DNA of 64,000 nucleotides from Patescibacteria group bacterium. GTDB taxonomy: Bacteria; Patescibacteriota; Microgenomatia; UBA1406; GWC2-37-13. Positions 25,060 through 32,791 of this stretch are shown in pieces. The notes under the pieces are model-generated. The model did no database searches. It was not told the origin of the DNA and saw only the letters and a program-made list of their open reading frames with translations. Within the stretch, counting starts at the first letter, position 1, and each line of letters begins with the position of its first letter. Both the position numbers and the translations under genes were made by a program. Location: NCBI GenBank assembly GCA_026004435.1, contig BPJD01000003.1, forward strand, positions 1 through 64,000, given 5' to 3'.

Positions 25060-26412
25060 TTATAAAGGAACATCATCTGTTTGGACTGTGTCTGTTATGC
25101 CATAGAACTTGACTCTGTCTGCTTTAAACATTAGGTCAATCTCGCCTATAGGCCCGTTTCTGTGCTTGGCAATTGAAAGTTTTACTTTGCGTTTGTTGTG
25201 TTCAATCAGGTCATCTGAGTCTTCTTCGTTGTATAAAAACAATACTACATCAGCGTCTTGTTCTATTGAGCCGCTCTCCCTCAGATCAGACAGCTGAGGC
25301 TTTTTGTTGCCTCTTTGTTCAACTGCTCTTGATAATTGTGACAATGCCAGTACTGGAATTTGGAGCTCCCTGGCAAGGTTTTTTAACCCCTGTGAGATAA
25401 ACGATACCTCTTGAACTCTGCTGTCAAACCTTCTGCCTGCATCAGCCAATTGCAGGTAGTCAACTATAATTAGATCAAGTCCTTTTTCAAACATAAGTTT
25501 TCTGGCCTTTGTCCTCATCTCTATAATTGAAATTCCCGGTGTGTCGTCTATATAGATCTTAAGATCGCTGAGCTCTCCCATAGCTGTTACAATTTTTGTG
25601 TACTCTTCATCTGAACTCTTGCCTGTTTTTATTTTCCATGAATCAACATCTGCGTGGCTGGCAAGCAGTCTGTCTACCAGTTCTTCTTTGCTCATTTCCA
25701 AAGAGAAAAAACCAATTGATTTTTTCTCTTTTAAGGCGGCGTTTAAAGCAATATTTAAAGCAAAACTGGTTTTGCCCAAACCGGGTCTGGCGGCTAAGAT
25801 AATCAGATTAGCCTTTTGCATACCGCCTAGTTTTTTGTCCAGATCTTTAAACCCAGTCTGAACTCCTCTGTACTCTTCGCCTGATTTTAAAAATTTTTCT
25901 AATCTTTCAAAGTTCTCGGTTAGGATATCCTTAATAGGCAAAAAATCTCTATGGACATTTTGCTGTGCCAATGAAAAAATCTCTGTTTCTGCTGTGTCCA
26001 AAAGATTTTTTACATCATCTTCTTCCTCAAAGGCTTTTTGCACTAATCGAGATGAGATTGAGATAATCTTTCTTCTAATGTATTTTTCAATTACTATTTG
26101 GGCATAATGCTCTACATAGGCAGAGGTTGGAACTTCTTCAATCAATTGCGACAGGTACTGGGTTCCTCCAACAGAGGTTAATTCTTTATTTTTTTTTAAT
26201 TCATTCTTTAAGGTAATTATGTCAATTGGCTTTTGCTTTTCAAACAAGGTCAGCATTGAGTCATAGATTTTTTGGTGTTCAGGTTGATAAAAAAACTCTG
26301 GTCTTAAAACAGAAGAAACCAAATTTATTGCAGTAGGATCTATTAACACAGATCCTAAAACAGATCTTTCTGCCTGAATATCAATTGGCGGAGTTTTTAA
26401 CGGATCATTCAT
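25060..26412 (-). CDS. dnaB: Replicative DNA helicase
   Basis: The protein has 450 residues, normal for DnaB. The N-terminal helical domain begins IQAERSVLGSVLIDPTAI. The RecA-type ATPase has Walker A AARPGLGKTSF at about 208-218, Walker B LDLIIVDYLQLAD and the sensor/arginine region SQLSRAVEQRGNKKPQLSDLR with QDADVVLFLYNEE. It unwinds DNA ahead of the replisome. Its start overlaps the end of the upstream metallo-hydrolase gene by 8 nt. No intein is present. Confidence 0.97.
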   Translation of the reverse strand: MNDPLKTPPIDIQAERSVLGSVLIDPTAINLVSSVLRPEFFYQPEHQKIYDSMLTLFEKQKPIDIITLKNELKKNKELTSVGGTQYLSQLIEEVPTSAYVEHYAQIVIEKYIRRKIISISSRLVQKAFEEEDDVKNLLDTAETEIFSLAQQNVHRDFLPIKDILTENFERLEKFLKSGEEYRGVQTGFKDLDKKLGGMQKANLIILAARPGLGKTSFALNIALNAALKEKKSIGFFSLEMSKEELVDRLLASHADVDSWKIKTGKSSDEEYTKIVTAMGELSDLKIYIDDTPGISIIEMRTKARKLMFEKGLDLIIVDYLQLADAGRRFDSRVQEVSFISQGLKNLARELQIPVLALSQLSRAVEQRGNKKPQLSDLRESGSIEQDADVVLFLYNEEDSDDLIEHNKRKVKLSIAKHRNGPIGEIDLMFKADRVKFYGITDTVQTDDVPL

Positions 26413-27067
26413 ATACAGGATTTAACAGCACAACTTTTTTTTCATCATCATTAGTAATATCAGTATCAGTTAATTTATCCAGCTGCTCAACTGAGTCTTC
26501 ATTTATTCCATACTCAAACAGAAATTCATTAATTGTTTTAAGTTGCCCAAAGATCTTGCTGTTGTGTTTGTTTGTTCTAAAATGCATTGGCACAATTACT
26601 TTTGGCTCAACCTGATTAATCACCTTAATTGCCTCCTGTGGCCCAATAGTATAGACTCCTCCAACCGGTATAAGTAGTATGTCTATACTGCCGATCTCAT
26701 CAATTAGGTCATCGCTTAGGGTGTGTCCCAGATCTCCGCAGTGCAAAATTGATTTTTCATCTATAACAAACTTAAAGATTGTGTTTTTCCCCCGCTCCGA
26801 GCCATTTGAGTTGTCATGAAAACTTGGATAGCCTGTTATTGAGACTTTGTTTATCTCATACTCGCCGGGTAAAGAAAGTTTAAGTTCTGCTGAGTTTTCT
26901 TTTTCTGTAAAGTTATGATCATTGTGCTGGTGGGAGATAGTTACTACATCAGCTCCTTGTTTTTTATACTTCAGGCCAGTCATATCAGGATCAAATGGGT
27001 CAGTTACGATTTTTAGACTTCTGTTTTTGATTAAGAAAGCTGAGTGGCCTAAATACCTTATTTCCAT
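26405..27067 (-). CDS. Metallo-beta-lactamase-fold hydrolase (UPF0173/UlaG-like)
   Basis: The protein has 220 residues from ATG 27067 (MEIRYLGHSAFLI), which fits the family N-terminus better than an upstream start that would add 13 residues. The metal site is SHQHNDHNF (HxHxDH, residues 46-51), followed by GEYEINKVSITGYPSFHD, a CGDLGHT metal ligand and a late IVPMHF histidine. The family includes metal-dependent hydrolases of uncertain substrate. It overlaps dnaB by 8 nt and is probably co-transcribed with it. Confidence 0.85.
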   Translation of the reverse strand: MEIRYLGHSAFLIKNRSLKIVTDPFDPDMTGLKYKKQGADVVTISHQHNDHNFTEKENSAELKLSLPGEYEINKVSITGYPSFHDNSNGSERGKNTIFKFVIDEKSILHCGDLGHTLSDDLIDEIGSIDILLIPVGGVYTIGPQEAIKVINQVEPKVIVPMHFRTNKHNSKIFGQLKTINEFLFEYGINEDSVEQLDKLTDTDITNDDEKKVVLLNPVYE

Positions 27068-27109
27068 ATATTTAAGATTATCAAACTTTTTTAAAAATAC
27101 AAACAATTA

Positions 27110-27147
27110 GCATATATGCCCTGCAGGTTTTTGCAGGGCATATATGC
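27110..27147 (-). terminator. Strong hairpin after hsp20
   Basis: A perfect 15-bp inverted repeat, GCATATATGCCCTGC and its complement, with an 8-nt loop starts immediately after the hsp20 stop. On the minus strand it is followed by a broken U-rich tract (TAATTGTTTGTATTTTT). It probably ends hsp20 transcription and separates it from the metallo-hydrolase/dnaB unit. Confidence 0.75.
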
Positions 27148-27148
27148 T

Positions 27149-27565
27149 TTAGGCTTTTTTCACAGGAATCTTTCTTGATTTGGCTGTATCAGCCAGCTCT
27201 GCGCTTACTGTAACTACTCCGTCTTTAACCTCAGCATTTAATGAATCTGGGTTAACCGGTCTTGGGAGAGTTACAGTATAATCAAAAGATACAATACGAT
27301 CCATTCTGTAGTACTGTCTTTTGTTTTTGTCTTCTTCTTTCTTTTCTTCTTTAGCTCTTATGTGCAAAACACCGTCTTCAAATGTTATATCAACATTGTT
27401 GGGATCAACTCCCGGAACTGCTGCTTTAACAAAGATTTGGTTATCTTCCTCATACATATCAACACCTTCAGTCATAGTCAAATCTCTAAAGTCTTCATCA
27501 AAATCATCCCAACTTAATGTTGGTCTGAAAAACCATTTGGCTAGCTGTGAAGTTGTTCTTGCCAT
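27149..27565 (-). CDS. Small heat-shock protein, Hsp20 / alpha-crystallin family
   Basis: The chaperone holds unfolding proteins in an ATP-independent way. It has 138 residues from ATG 27565; a GTG three codons earlier lies inside the Shine-Dalgarno and is not the start. The alpha-crystallin domain spans about 35-128, with IFVKAAVPGVDPNNVDITFE, GVLHIRAKEE and the late VKDGVVTVSAEL. A C-terminal IPV (IxI-type) anchor for oligomerisation is present (RKIPVKKA). The leader carries a consensus promoter overlapped by a CIRCE-like inverted repeat, pointing to HrcA-type heat control. Confidence 0.95.
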   Translation of the reverse strand: MARTTSQLAKWFFRPTLSWDDFDEDFRDLTMTEGVDMYEEDNQIFVKAAVPGVDPNNVDITFEDGVLHIRAKEEKKEEDKNKRQYYRMDRIVSFDYTVTLPRPVNPDSLNAEVKDGVVTVSAELADTAKSRKIPVKKA

Positions 27566-27570
27566 ATTTT

Positions 27571-27580
27571 TCACCCCCTT
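27571..27580 (-). promoter_or_regulatory. Unusually strong Shine-Dalgarno of hsp20
   Basis: AAGGGGGTGA on the minus strand ends 5 nt before ATG 27565 and decides that start. The same block, GAAAGGGGGTGA, precedes only one other gene here (38343), while most genes have none. Confidence 0.8.
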
Positions 27581-27601
27581 TCTTTAATGCAACTTATAAT
27601 T

Positions 27602-27632
27602 AATTAGCAATATAACATAAAGTCTGCTAATT
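27602..27632. promoter_or_regulatory. CIRCE-like operator (HrcA site) upstream of hsp20
   Basis: The inverted repeat AATTAGCA, 15 nt, TGCTAATT matches the outer arms of CIRCE (TTAGCACTC-N9-GAGTGCTAA). The TTAGCA and TGCTAA halves are perfect and exactly 15 nt apart as in CIRCE; only the three inner bases of each arm differ. It lies across the spacer and the -10 end of the hsp20 promoter, the right place for a repressor. No hrcA is present in the window. Confidence 0.65.
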
Positions 27633-27637
27633 GTCAA
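27609..27637 (-). promoter_or_regulatory. Consensus sigma70 promoter of hsp20
   Basis: On the minus strand there is a perfect TTGACA (27632-27637), a 17-nt spacer and TATATT (27609-27614), about 44 nt upstream of the start codon. Confidence 0.8.
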
Positions 27638-27698
27638 GGCTTTAGTTTATTGCTGTTGCAACAATACTTTTTGCTTAATTTATTTTAGATTTATTAAG

Positions 27699-27727
27699 TT
27701 ACAATGAGTCTAAGTTTTTGGTAAAAT
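27699..27727 (+). promoter_or_regulatory. Candidate promoter of the tRNA cluster
   Basis: TTACAA (27699-27704), a 17-nt spacer and TAAAAT (27722-27727) lie 17 nt before the tRNA-Thr gene. Confidence 0.5.
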
Positions 27728-27744
27728 TAGGTTGTTTGGTATTT

Positions 27745-27816
27745 GCCGGCGTAGCTCAGAGGCAGAGCACCATCTTGGTAAGATGGGGGTCATGGGTTCA
27801 ATTCCCATCGCCGGCT
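27745..27816 (+). tRNA. tRNA-Thr (anticodon GGT)
   Basis: The full cloverleaf folds: acceptor GCCGGCG with CGCCGGC, D arm GCTC/GAGC, anticodon stem CCATC/GATGG with loop TTGGTAA, T arm ATGGG/CCCAT with loop TTCAATT. CCA is not encoded. The gene is first of a three-tRNA cluster and decodes ACC/ACU. Confidence 0.95.
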
Positions 27817-27843
27817 CAGATTCAATCAGAACTTTTATTCTAG

Positions 27844-27915
27844 GTCTCCGTAGTTTAAGGGATAAAACAGAGGTTTCCGGAACCTCAGATGAGAGTTCAA
27901 GTCTCTCCGGAGACG
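27844..27915 (+). tRNA. tRNA-Arg (anticodon CCG)
   Basis: Acceptor GTCTCCG pairs with CGGAGAC, with discriminator G. The anticodon stem is GAGGT/ACCTC with loop TTCCGGA, and the T arm is GAGAG/CTCTC. CCA is not encoded. It reads the rare CGG codon and lies 27 nt after tRNA-Thr. Confidence 0.93.
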
Positions 27916-27919
27916 CATA

Positions 27920-27990
27920 GGGCCGGTAGGTAAACGGTATACCGCTCCGTTCGCAATGGAGAATTCCGAGTTCGATTCTCGGCCGGTCCA
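27920..27990 (+). tRNA. tRNA-Ala (anticodon CGC)
   Basis: Acceptor GGGCCGG pairs with CCGGTCC and contains the G3-U70 wobble pair that identifies alanine tRNAs; discriminator A. The anticodon stem is CTCCG/TGGAG with loop TTCGCAA, and the T arm is CCGAG/CTCGG. CCA is not encoded. It starts 4 nt after tRNA-Arg. Confidence 0.95.
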
Positions 27991-27995
27991 CTACT

Positions 27996-28550
27996 CTACT
28001 TTAACAGAAATCTTTTTGCCTCATCTTTAAGGATCCAGTAGCCAATGACTGAAGCAGAGACTAAGACATTAAGTGATTTGTTAACTCCATACATTGGTAT
28101 CTCTGCAATATAGTCGCAAAGCTCAATTGCTTTGCTGTTTACTCCAGTAGTCTCATTGCCTAAAATTAAGGCTGTTGGAAGCTGATACTTAACCTCTCTA
28201 TAATCAACTGAGTTTGGTGTTTGTTCTACTGCAATAATTTGACAACTTTTTCTTTTAAGATCAGTTATTACTGATAAAATATCCTTTTTATACTCCCAGT
28301 CTACTAACTTGTCTGTGCCAACTGCAGCCCGCTTGATCTTAACATTTGGCGGAGTTTCCATATTGCCGGTAAGAAAGATCTTTTTTACTCCCATAGCCTC
28401 TGCCAGCCTAAAAAAACTGCCTGTATTGTAGGTATCATAGATTGAGTCAAGCACGAAGTATAACGGAAAAACAGTTCTTTGTTTTTTTATTTTTTCAGAC
28501 TCTGTTATGCTTAGTTTTCTTATTTGTTTTGAGTTAAGCCTTAAACTCAT
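27996..28550 (-). CDS. SpoU/TrmH-family RNA 2'-O-ribose methyltransferase
   Basis: The protein has 184 residues with the three SPOUT motifs: FVLDSIYDTYNTGSFFRLAE (motif 1), ALILGNETTGV (motif 2) and IPMYGVNKSLNVLVSASV (motif 3), which make the trefoil-knot SAM site. It is short, with only a small N-terminal extension, closest in layout to TrmH-like enzymes acting on tRNA or rRNA; the exact target cannot be told. Its stop lies 5 nt from the convergent tRNA-Ala gene. It overlaps the end of the upstream membrane-protein gene by 4 nt. Confidence 0.88.
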   Translation of the reverse strand: MSLRLNSKQIRKLSITESEKIKKQRTVFPLYFVLDSIYDTYNTGSFFRLAEAMGVKKIFLTGNMETPPNVKIKRAAVGTDKLVDWEYKKDILSVITDLKRKSCQIIAVEQTPNSVDYREVKYQLPTALILGNETTGVNSKAIELCDYIAEIPMYGVNKSLNVLVSASVIGYWILKDEAKRFLLK

Positions 28551-28789
28551 TTAAACTTCTTTTTAAGAAAATATGTAAATACAGCAGATACCAGCACTAG
28601 TATAAGGTTTAATGGTTTGGTTGAGCCTTTTATATTTGCTATAAAACCTTTAACTGTTGTAAATCTTTTTAGTTGTTCTGTTGTTTTTGTGTAGAGTTTA
28701 AACATTATAATCAGGAATAATGCTACAGCTATTATAATAATTGTAAAAAAGATAATGCCTGTAAGATAAAAAAGATCAGCTAGCCCCAT
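28547..28789 (-). CDS. Small membrane protein, unknown
   Basis: The protein has 80 residues. One strong N-terminal membrane span (FYLTGIIFFTIIIIAVALFL) is followed by a charged stretch and a second weaker hydrophobic segment near the end (NLILVLVSAVFTYFL) before a Lys-rich tail. It overlaps the upstream YtxH-like gene by 14 nt and the downstream methyltransferase by 4 nt. The pairing of a YtxH-like protein with a small membrane partner suggests an envelope role, but no function is known. Confidence 0.65.
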   Translation of the reverse strand: MGLADLFYLTGIIFFTIIIIAVALFLIIMFKLYTKTTEQLKRFTTVKGFIANIKGSTKPLNLILVLVSAVFTYFLKKKFK

Positions 28790-29192
28790 TTGACTTTTTT
28801 ACTTCTTCAACTTTTTTTTGAATTTCTTCTGAGAGTTTTTTGGATTGTTTTTGAGTTAAATTGTACTTTTCTTTAAGTTCTGAAACAAACTCTGCTACTC
28901 TGTTTTTTAATGCTTCCAAAGACAAATTAAGTTCAGATTGTTTAAGCTCCTTAATCAGCATTAGCGCATCTTTTTGAATCTGAAAATAAGTTTCCTTTGT
29001 TTTTTTGGTTACTGCACCGAATAATTCTTTAATTTTTTTATCTAGTTTTTTCTCTTTGATCTGTTTTTGCAGTTTGTCCAGCTCTTTATTTAATTTTTTT
29101 CTTGTTTCTTCTCCTTTTTCAGGAGCTGTAAGAAGACCAATCACATAACCAATGATACTGCCAAAAACTATTCCTTTTAAAAACTTTTTCAT
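28776..29192 (-). CDS. YtxH-like envelope protein
   Basis: The protein has 138 residues from ATG 29192 (MKKFLKGIVFGSIIGYVIGL); a TTG eight codons earlier is less likely. The N-terminus has the YtxH signature: a glycine-rich membrane segment followed by LTAPEKGEETRKKL. The rest is a long Lys/Glu-rich coiled coil. YtxH proteins are stress-associated in Firmicutes without a defined reaction. It is followed in the same unit by an 80-residue membrane protein and the SpoU methyltransferase. Confidence 0.78.
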   Translation of the reverse strand: MKKFLKGIVFGSIIGYVIGLLTAPEKGEETRKKLNKELDKLQKQIKEKKLDKKIKELFGAVTKKTKETYFQIQKDALMLIKELKQSELNLSLEALKNRVAEFVSELKEKYNLTQKQSKKLSEEIQKKVEEVKKSNGAS

Positions 29193-29226
29193 AAGAACTG
29201 TGTTAATTAATAACAACTATATTGTA

Positions 29227-30105
29227 TCAAAATTTTCTGCGAAGATAAAGCAGATAGGCTCTGGCAAATCTTAACGCTGAAAAAAATGCAAATAATACTC
29301 CTCTCCAACCGTCTAAAATACCTTTGTGCCTTATAAGCAAAGACAAAAAAGTCTGGATAGGTAAAAATAACAGATACTTAACTGCTGTAACTAAGTTAAT
29401 TGATGTGTTACTCTCATTCAGCTGATTTGCCAAAAAATGCACATACCTGTTGTTTCTGGCTATATATCTGCTAAAGGTTGGTGAGTCGTAATGCAGTATT
29501 GGGTTTATTAGCCAACCGATTTTGCCTTTGACTTCTATAACCTCATGAACATCTTTACAAGGAAAATATGCCTTGCCTTTGAGTATTAGTCTGATTGGCG
29601 CATCTGGGTACAAGCCTCCATACTTCATAAATTTGCCTAAAAAATTATTCAGTCTGGGAATAAAAAAACCTGCATAGGTTTCGTATTTTGAGGTTTTACC
29701 TTTCATCTGGGACAGTATTAATGTTTCATGCCTTTTAAATAATTTTTTTAGTTTGTCTGGAATGCTTTTTTGATACTGCTCTATTTGCTTGTTGTTCATT
29801 TTGGTTATTTTAAGAATCTCATTTTTTAATTCTTTGCTTACCTCTTCATCTGCGTCAAGCTGTAAGATCCAGCTGGAAGAACAGTTGTCAAGAGCCAGTT
29901 GTTTATTAATGTGAAAATTAGCAGGATTAGAACCTGCTTTAATTATTTTGACTTTTTTACCGTAACTTTCAGCTAATTTTACTGTGTTGTCTGTTGAGCC
30001 TCCATCTACTATAACAACTTCATCTGCCCAGTCTATAACAGAATTAAGACTATAATGAAGGTTTTTTTCTTCATTGTAAACAGCCAAAGCAACTGAGACT
30101 GACAT
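29227..30105 (-). CDS. Family 2 glycosyltransferase
   Basis: The protein has 292 residues from ATG 30105 (MSVSVALAVYNEEKNLHYSL). The open frame continues 71 codons upstream, but that part is antisense to def and not real. The GT-A fold is shown by VVIVDGGSTDNTV and the DxD-containing LQLDADEEVS. The C-terminal half has a hydrophobic, basic segment (YLLFLPIQTFLSLLIRHKG) that should sit at the membrane, as in WaaE/KdtX-type enzymes. The donor and acceptor are unknown. A TATAAT 7 nt before the ATG suggests leaderless expression. A relative is at 59712-60473. Confidence 0.88.
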   Translation of the reverse strand: MSVSVALAVYNEEKNLHYSLNSVIDWADEVVIVDGGSTDNTVKLAESYGKKVKIIKAGSNPANFHINKQLALDNCSSSWILQLDADEEVSKELKNEILKITKMNNKQIEQYQKSIPDKLKKLFKRHETLILSQMKGKTSKYETYAGFFIPRLNNFLGKFMKYGGLYPDAPIRLILKGKAYFPCKDVHEVIEVKGKIGWLINPILHYDSPTFSRYIARNNRYVHFLANQLNESNTSINLVTAVKYLLFLPIQTFLSLLIRHKGILDGWRGVLFAFFSALRFARAYLLYLRRKF

Positions 30106-30112
30106 AGTCTTT

Positions 30113-30118
30113 ATTATA
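30113..30118 (-). promoter_or_regulatory. TATAAT box for the glycosyltransferase (leaderless)
   Basis: A perfect TATAAT lies 7 nt upstream of ATG 30105 on the minus strand, within the 48-nt divergent gap shared with def. Confidence 0.55.
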
Positions 30119-30139
30119 CTTGGTTTTATTATTTTTTGG

Positions 30140-30145
30140 TATACT
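30140..30145 (+). promoter_or_regulatory. TATACT box for def (leaderless)
   Basis: TATACT lies 8 nt upstream of the def ATG at 30154, back to back with the glycosyltransferase box. Confidence 0.5.
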
Positions 30146-30153
30146 TTAGGATT

Positions 30154-30690
30154 ATGCCAAAGCCGTTTAAGATACTTAAAGCGCCTGATAAAAGATTGAC
30201 TACTCCTGTAAAGCCTGTAACTAAATTTGATGCTAAATTGAAAAAAATCGCGCAAAGAATGATTGCGACCTTGGATGTTCAAACAGATCCTCCGGGTGTT
30301 GGTCTGGCTGCAAATCAAGTTGGTTTGGATCTAGCAATGTTTGTTGTAAAAAAACATAAAAACGACACGCCTTTAGTGGTTATTAACCCTCAGATTTTGG
30401 CAAAAGGTCAGCTGATAGACAATCTTGAGGACTCTGCCAGTTGCAGTTTAGAGGGTTGTTTATCAATTCCTAAAATTTGGAGCCCTGTAGACAGGTATGA
30501 CTGGGTTAAGATAAAATTTCAGGATCTTGATGGCAGGACCATAATTAAGAAATTTAAAGCACTGGACTCAGTTATTGTTCAACATGAAATAGATCATTTA
30601 AACGGCATTTTATTTACGAAACGAGTTATTGAACAAAATAAAAATTTGTATAAAGAAGTTGGAAATAAATTTGTTAAGATAGATCTTTAA
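30154..30690 (+). CDS. def: Peptide deformylase
   Basis: It removes the N-terminal formyl group from new proteins. The protein has 178 residues from ATG 30154; an upstream TTG adds six unlikely residues and overlaps the promoter. All three active-site motifs are present: GVGLAANQVG at about 48-57, EGCLSIP with metal-binding Cys 102, and QHEIDHLNG with His 144, Glu 145 and His 148. It is divergent from the glycosyltransferase and its stop lies 2 nt from the convergent rpmB stop. Confidence 0.95.
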   Translation: MPKPFKILKAPDKRLTTPVKPVTKFDAKLKKIAQRMIATLDVQTDPPGVGLAANQVGLDLAMFVVKKHKNDTPLVVINPQILAKGQLIDNLEDSASCSLEGCLSIPKIWSPVDRYDWVKIKFQDLDGRTIIKKFKALDSVIVQHEIDHLNGILFTKRVIEQNKNLYKEVGNKFVKIDL

Positions 30691-30692
30691 CT

Positions 30693-30998
30693 TTAATTTT
30701 CTGCAGATGTCTTTGAGTCAGTTTTTTTAAGTAGATTCTGTTCAATTGAGACAATGTTAATAAAAGGCTTTTTTCCTTCTTTTAAATCTTTTTTTACTCT
30801 TTTAATGCATTTTGAACAGATCTTGACTCTTTTAATTTTATTGTCATCTAGTCTTATTTTAACTGCTTGCAGGTTTACCTTAAAAATCTTTCTTGTTGCT
30901 TGAGCTCTTTTTTTCCATCTGCCGCCTGCAACACCTTTTCTGTGGGTATATGACCTGCCAAACTGTGTTGTTTTACCGCAGTGATAGCAAATTACCAT
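30693..30998 (-). CDS. rpmB: Large-subunit ribosomal protein bL28
   Basis: The protein has 101 residues. The N-terminus ICYHCGKTTQFGRSYTHRKG carries a CxxC and the typical bL28 pattern; the second CSKCIKR pair completes a zinc site. RWKKRAQATRKIFKVNLQ is the core signature. The C-terminal 15 residues after ISIEQ-like sequence are an acidic/polar tail. It lies 13 nt downstream of the end of the 31012 surface-protein gene in the reverse direction, so it is the first gene of neither obvious operon. Confidence 0.93.
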   Translation of the reverse strand: MVICYHCGKTTQFGRSYTHRKGVAGGRWKKRAQATRKIFKVNLQAVKIRLDDNKIKRVKICSKCIKRVKKDLKEGKKPFINIVSIEQNLLKKTDSKTSAEN

Positions 30999-31011
30999 AA
31001 GTTATATCTTA

Positions 31012-32037
31012 TCAGCTTGATTTAAAAAAATCAACTAAGTTAAATTTAAAAATTTTTTCTAGATAAGTTTTAATTTTCTTTAAAATTACTCTAACTTTTT
31101 TGCTTTTAGGTTCGTCTGTTTTTGTTGTAGTTTTAATCTGTTCGTTTTGTGAATTTGTTTTATTTATATTTAAAGTTTGATCTGAGACTTTTGTTTCTAT
31201 ACTGTTTGTTGCTGTTAAGGCATTGGTTATTTTTTGACTTGATTGATTTAAATTCACTATGGATTTATTTGTTGTCTGTTCTATAGCTGTATTGTCTGTT
31301 GACTCAGGCATATTGTTGTTTTGTGTTTGGCTGGCCTTTTGTGACTGGCTTAAGCTGTTTGTTGTCTTAGCTTCTAATGAGATTTTCGGATTACTTACTA
31401 CAGTAGCTGCAGATTTGCTTGATTCATTATTTGTCTTGGTATTGACCTGTTCAATTATTGCATAAGTTGGAGTTGGTGTTAAAGTTGGTGTTGGTGTGAG
31501 GCTAATTAGTTGGGCAGCTGTTGGTGTTGGAGTAGGCGTGTAGGTTGGAGTTGGTGTTAAGGTTGGTGTTGCGGTTGGATTAACGACGCTAAGATTAATA
31601 GATATAGATACTCCGCCGTAATAATAACAATCTGGCACTTGTGTGTTAAAATTACAGGTTTTGGCATCGATTAAGATTGATGAATAATAATTGTTCTCAG
31701 TATAATTGCTTGGAAATGAGACTTTATACTCAATTGTGATTGGCTCGGACGGAGCTAAAACATCACTTAGTTTATAGATCTCTGAAACCCAAGGCCCTGA
31801 GTTTACTCTAAACTCAGTTGTTTTATAATAGTTATTGGCTATAACAGTTGTTTCATAAAGATCTTTTTCAGCAGAGTTGGTTAGCACCAAACTGCCTTCT
31901 GCTTTACAACTTGATTTATTTGAGCAGGTTGCTATAATCTGGTTTTCTTTAGGCGTAACTAACCTATAGGATTGAGCAATTACAGAGTTTGTATTTAACA
32001 ATATTAGGGCAAATAAGATAATTAAGTATTTTTTCAT
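31012..32037 (-). CDS. Secreted protein with TPTPT stalk
   Basis: The protein has 341 residues. A signal peptide lies at 1-21 (LIILFALILLNTNSVIA). A beta-rich domain of about 130 residues follows, with four cysteines (ATCSNKSSCKAEG, DAKTCNFNTQVPDC) that could form disulfides, and with PSEPITIEYKVSFPSNY as in bacterial Ig-like folds. Next is a Thr/Pro repeat stalk (TPTLTPTPTYTPTPTPT) at about 155-190, then a long Ser/Thr/Asn/Gln-rich stretch and a basic C-terminus (KSKKVRVILKKIKTYLEKI). There is no sorting signal. It is probably surface-exposed or released. I do not recognise the family. Confidence 0.7.
   Translation of the reverse strand: MKKYLIILFALILLNTNSVIAQSYRLVTPKENQIIATCSNKSSCKAEGSLVLTNSAEKDLYETTVIANNYYKTTEFRVNSGPWVSEIYKLSDVLAPSEPITIEYKVSFPSNYTENNYYSSILIDAKTCNFNTQVPDCYYYGGVSISINLSVVNPTATPTLTPTPTYTPTPTPTAAQLISLTPTPTLTPTPTYAIIEQVNTKTNNESSKSAATVVSNPKISLEAKTTNSLSQSQKASQTQNNNMPESTDNTAIEQTTNKSIVNLNQSSQKITNALTATNSIETKVSDQTLNINKTNSQNEQIKTTTKTDEPKSKKVRVILKKIKTYLEKIFKFNLVDFFKSS
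31465..31580. repeat. Degenerate 6-bp repeat encoding the TPTPT stalk
   Basis: Imperfect head-to-tail copies of GTTGGT/GTTGGA (plus strand) encode Thr-Pro dipeptides of the 31012-32037 protein, interrupted by AAQLIS. Confidence 0.7.
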
Positions 32038-32142
32038 AGTAAGTTAAACTTATTAAACAACGACCTATAATTATAACAAATAAAGTTTAGAAAGCAAAAA
32101 AGGTTTTTTATGAAACTGACAAATTTTATTATATATTTGTTA

Positions 32143-32148
32143 TATAAT
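32143..32148 (+). promoter_or_regulatory. TATAAT box for the M50 protease (leaderless)
   Basis: A perfect TATAAT lies 7 nt upstream of ATG 32156; no -35 at correct spacing is evident. Confidence 0.5.
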
Positions 32149-32155
32149 TGAGACT

Positions 32156-32791
32156 ATGACAGTTGAATTTGGTTTAACATTTTTAATTATACAGATTTTT
32201 GCAATTTTAGCTGCTATTACTGTTCATGAGTTTGCCCATGCTTATGCTGCAGATAAACTTGGTGATCCTACACCAAGATTAATGGGCAGAGTTACTCTAA
32301 ATCCTATTGCGCATCTTGATCCGATAGGTACTGTGTTAATCTTTCTCTTTGGTTTTGGCTGGGGCAAGCCTGTTTTATCTGATCCGTTTAATTTGGCAAA
32401 TCCAAGAAAAGACTCAGCAATAATATCATTTGCCGGGCCACTATCAAATCTTATTTTAGCTATTTTGCTTGCTGGTTGTTATCATTTATTTTCTTCCTTA
32501 AATTTTAATCTTATAACGACTTATCTTGAGTATCCTATTTATATCAATTTAGTTTTAGCTGTGTTTAATCTGATCCCTGTTTATCCATTGGACGGTTTTA
32601 AGGTTGTTGAAGGTGTTTTGCCAGAGGATCAGGCTAGAGAATGGGCTCAGTTAAGAAATTATGGAATAATTTTTTTATTATTATTGGTTGTGCCTTTGTT
32701 CTCAAATACCTCTATGGCTTCAAGAATTATTTTTCCTATTGTGAGTTTTTTACTTAATTTACTGCTTGGCAATGACTTTATCTTAAAATAA
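32156..32791 (+). CDS. Site-2 protease-like M50 zinc metalloprotease
   Basis: The protein has 211 residues and about five to six membrane spans. The zinc site is VHEFAHAYA (His 24, Glu 25, His 28) in the first span and the third ligand is PVYPLDGFKV (Asp 146). NPIAHLDPIGT and GPLSNLILA are typical of the compact M50 group without PDZ domain (YwhC/Rv-like). It should cleave within membranes; the substrate is unknown. Its 3' end overlaps the convergent 32778 gene by 14 nt. Confidence 0.9.
   Translation: MTVEFGLTFLIIQIFAILAAITVHEFAHAYAADKLGDPTPRLMGRVTLNPIAHLDPIGTVLIFLFGFGWGKPVLSDPFNLANPRKDSAIISFAGPLSNLILAILLAGCYHLFSSLNFNLITTYLEYPIYINLVLAVFNLIPVYPLDGFKVVEGVLPEDQAREWAQLRNYGIIFLLLLVVPLFSNTSMASRIIFPIVSFLLNLLLGNDFILK

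Noticed and set aside
27710-27991. 93-residue minus-strand reading frame (MDRPRIELGILHCERSG-like)
   Set aside because: It is the antisense shadow of the three tRNA genes; such frames are a known artefact of tRNA sequences.
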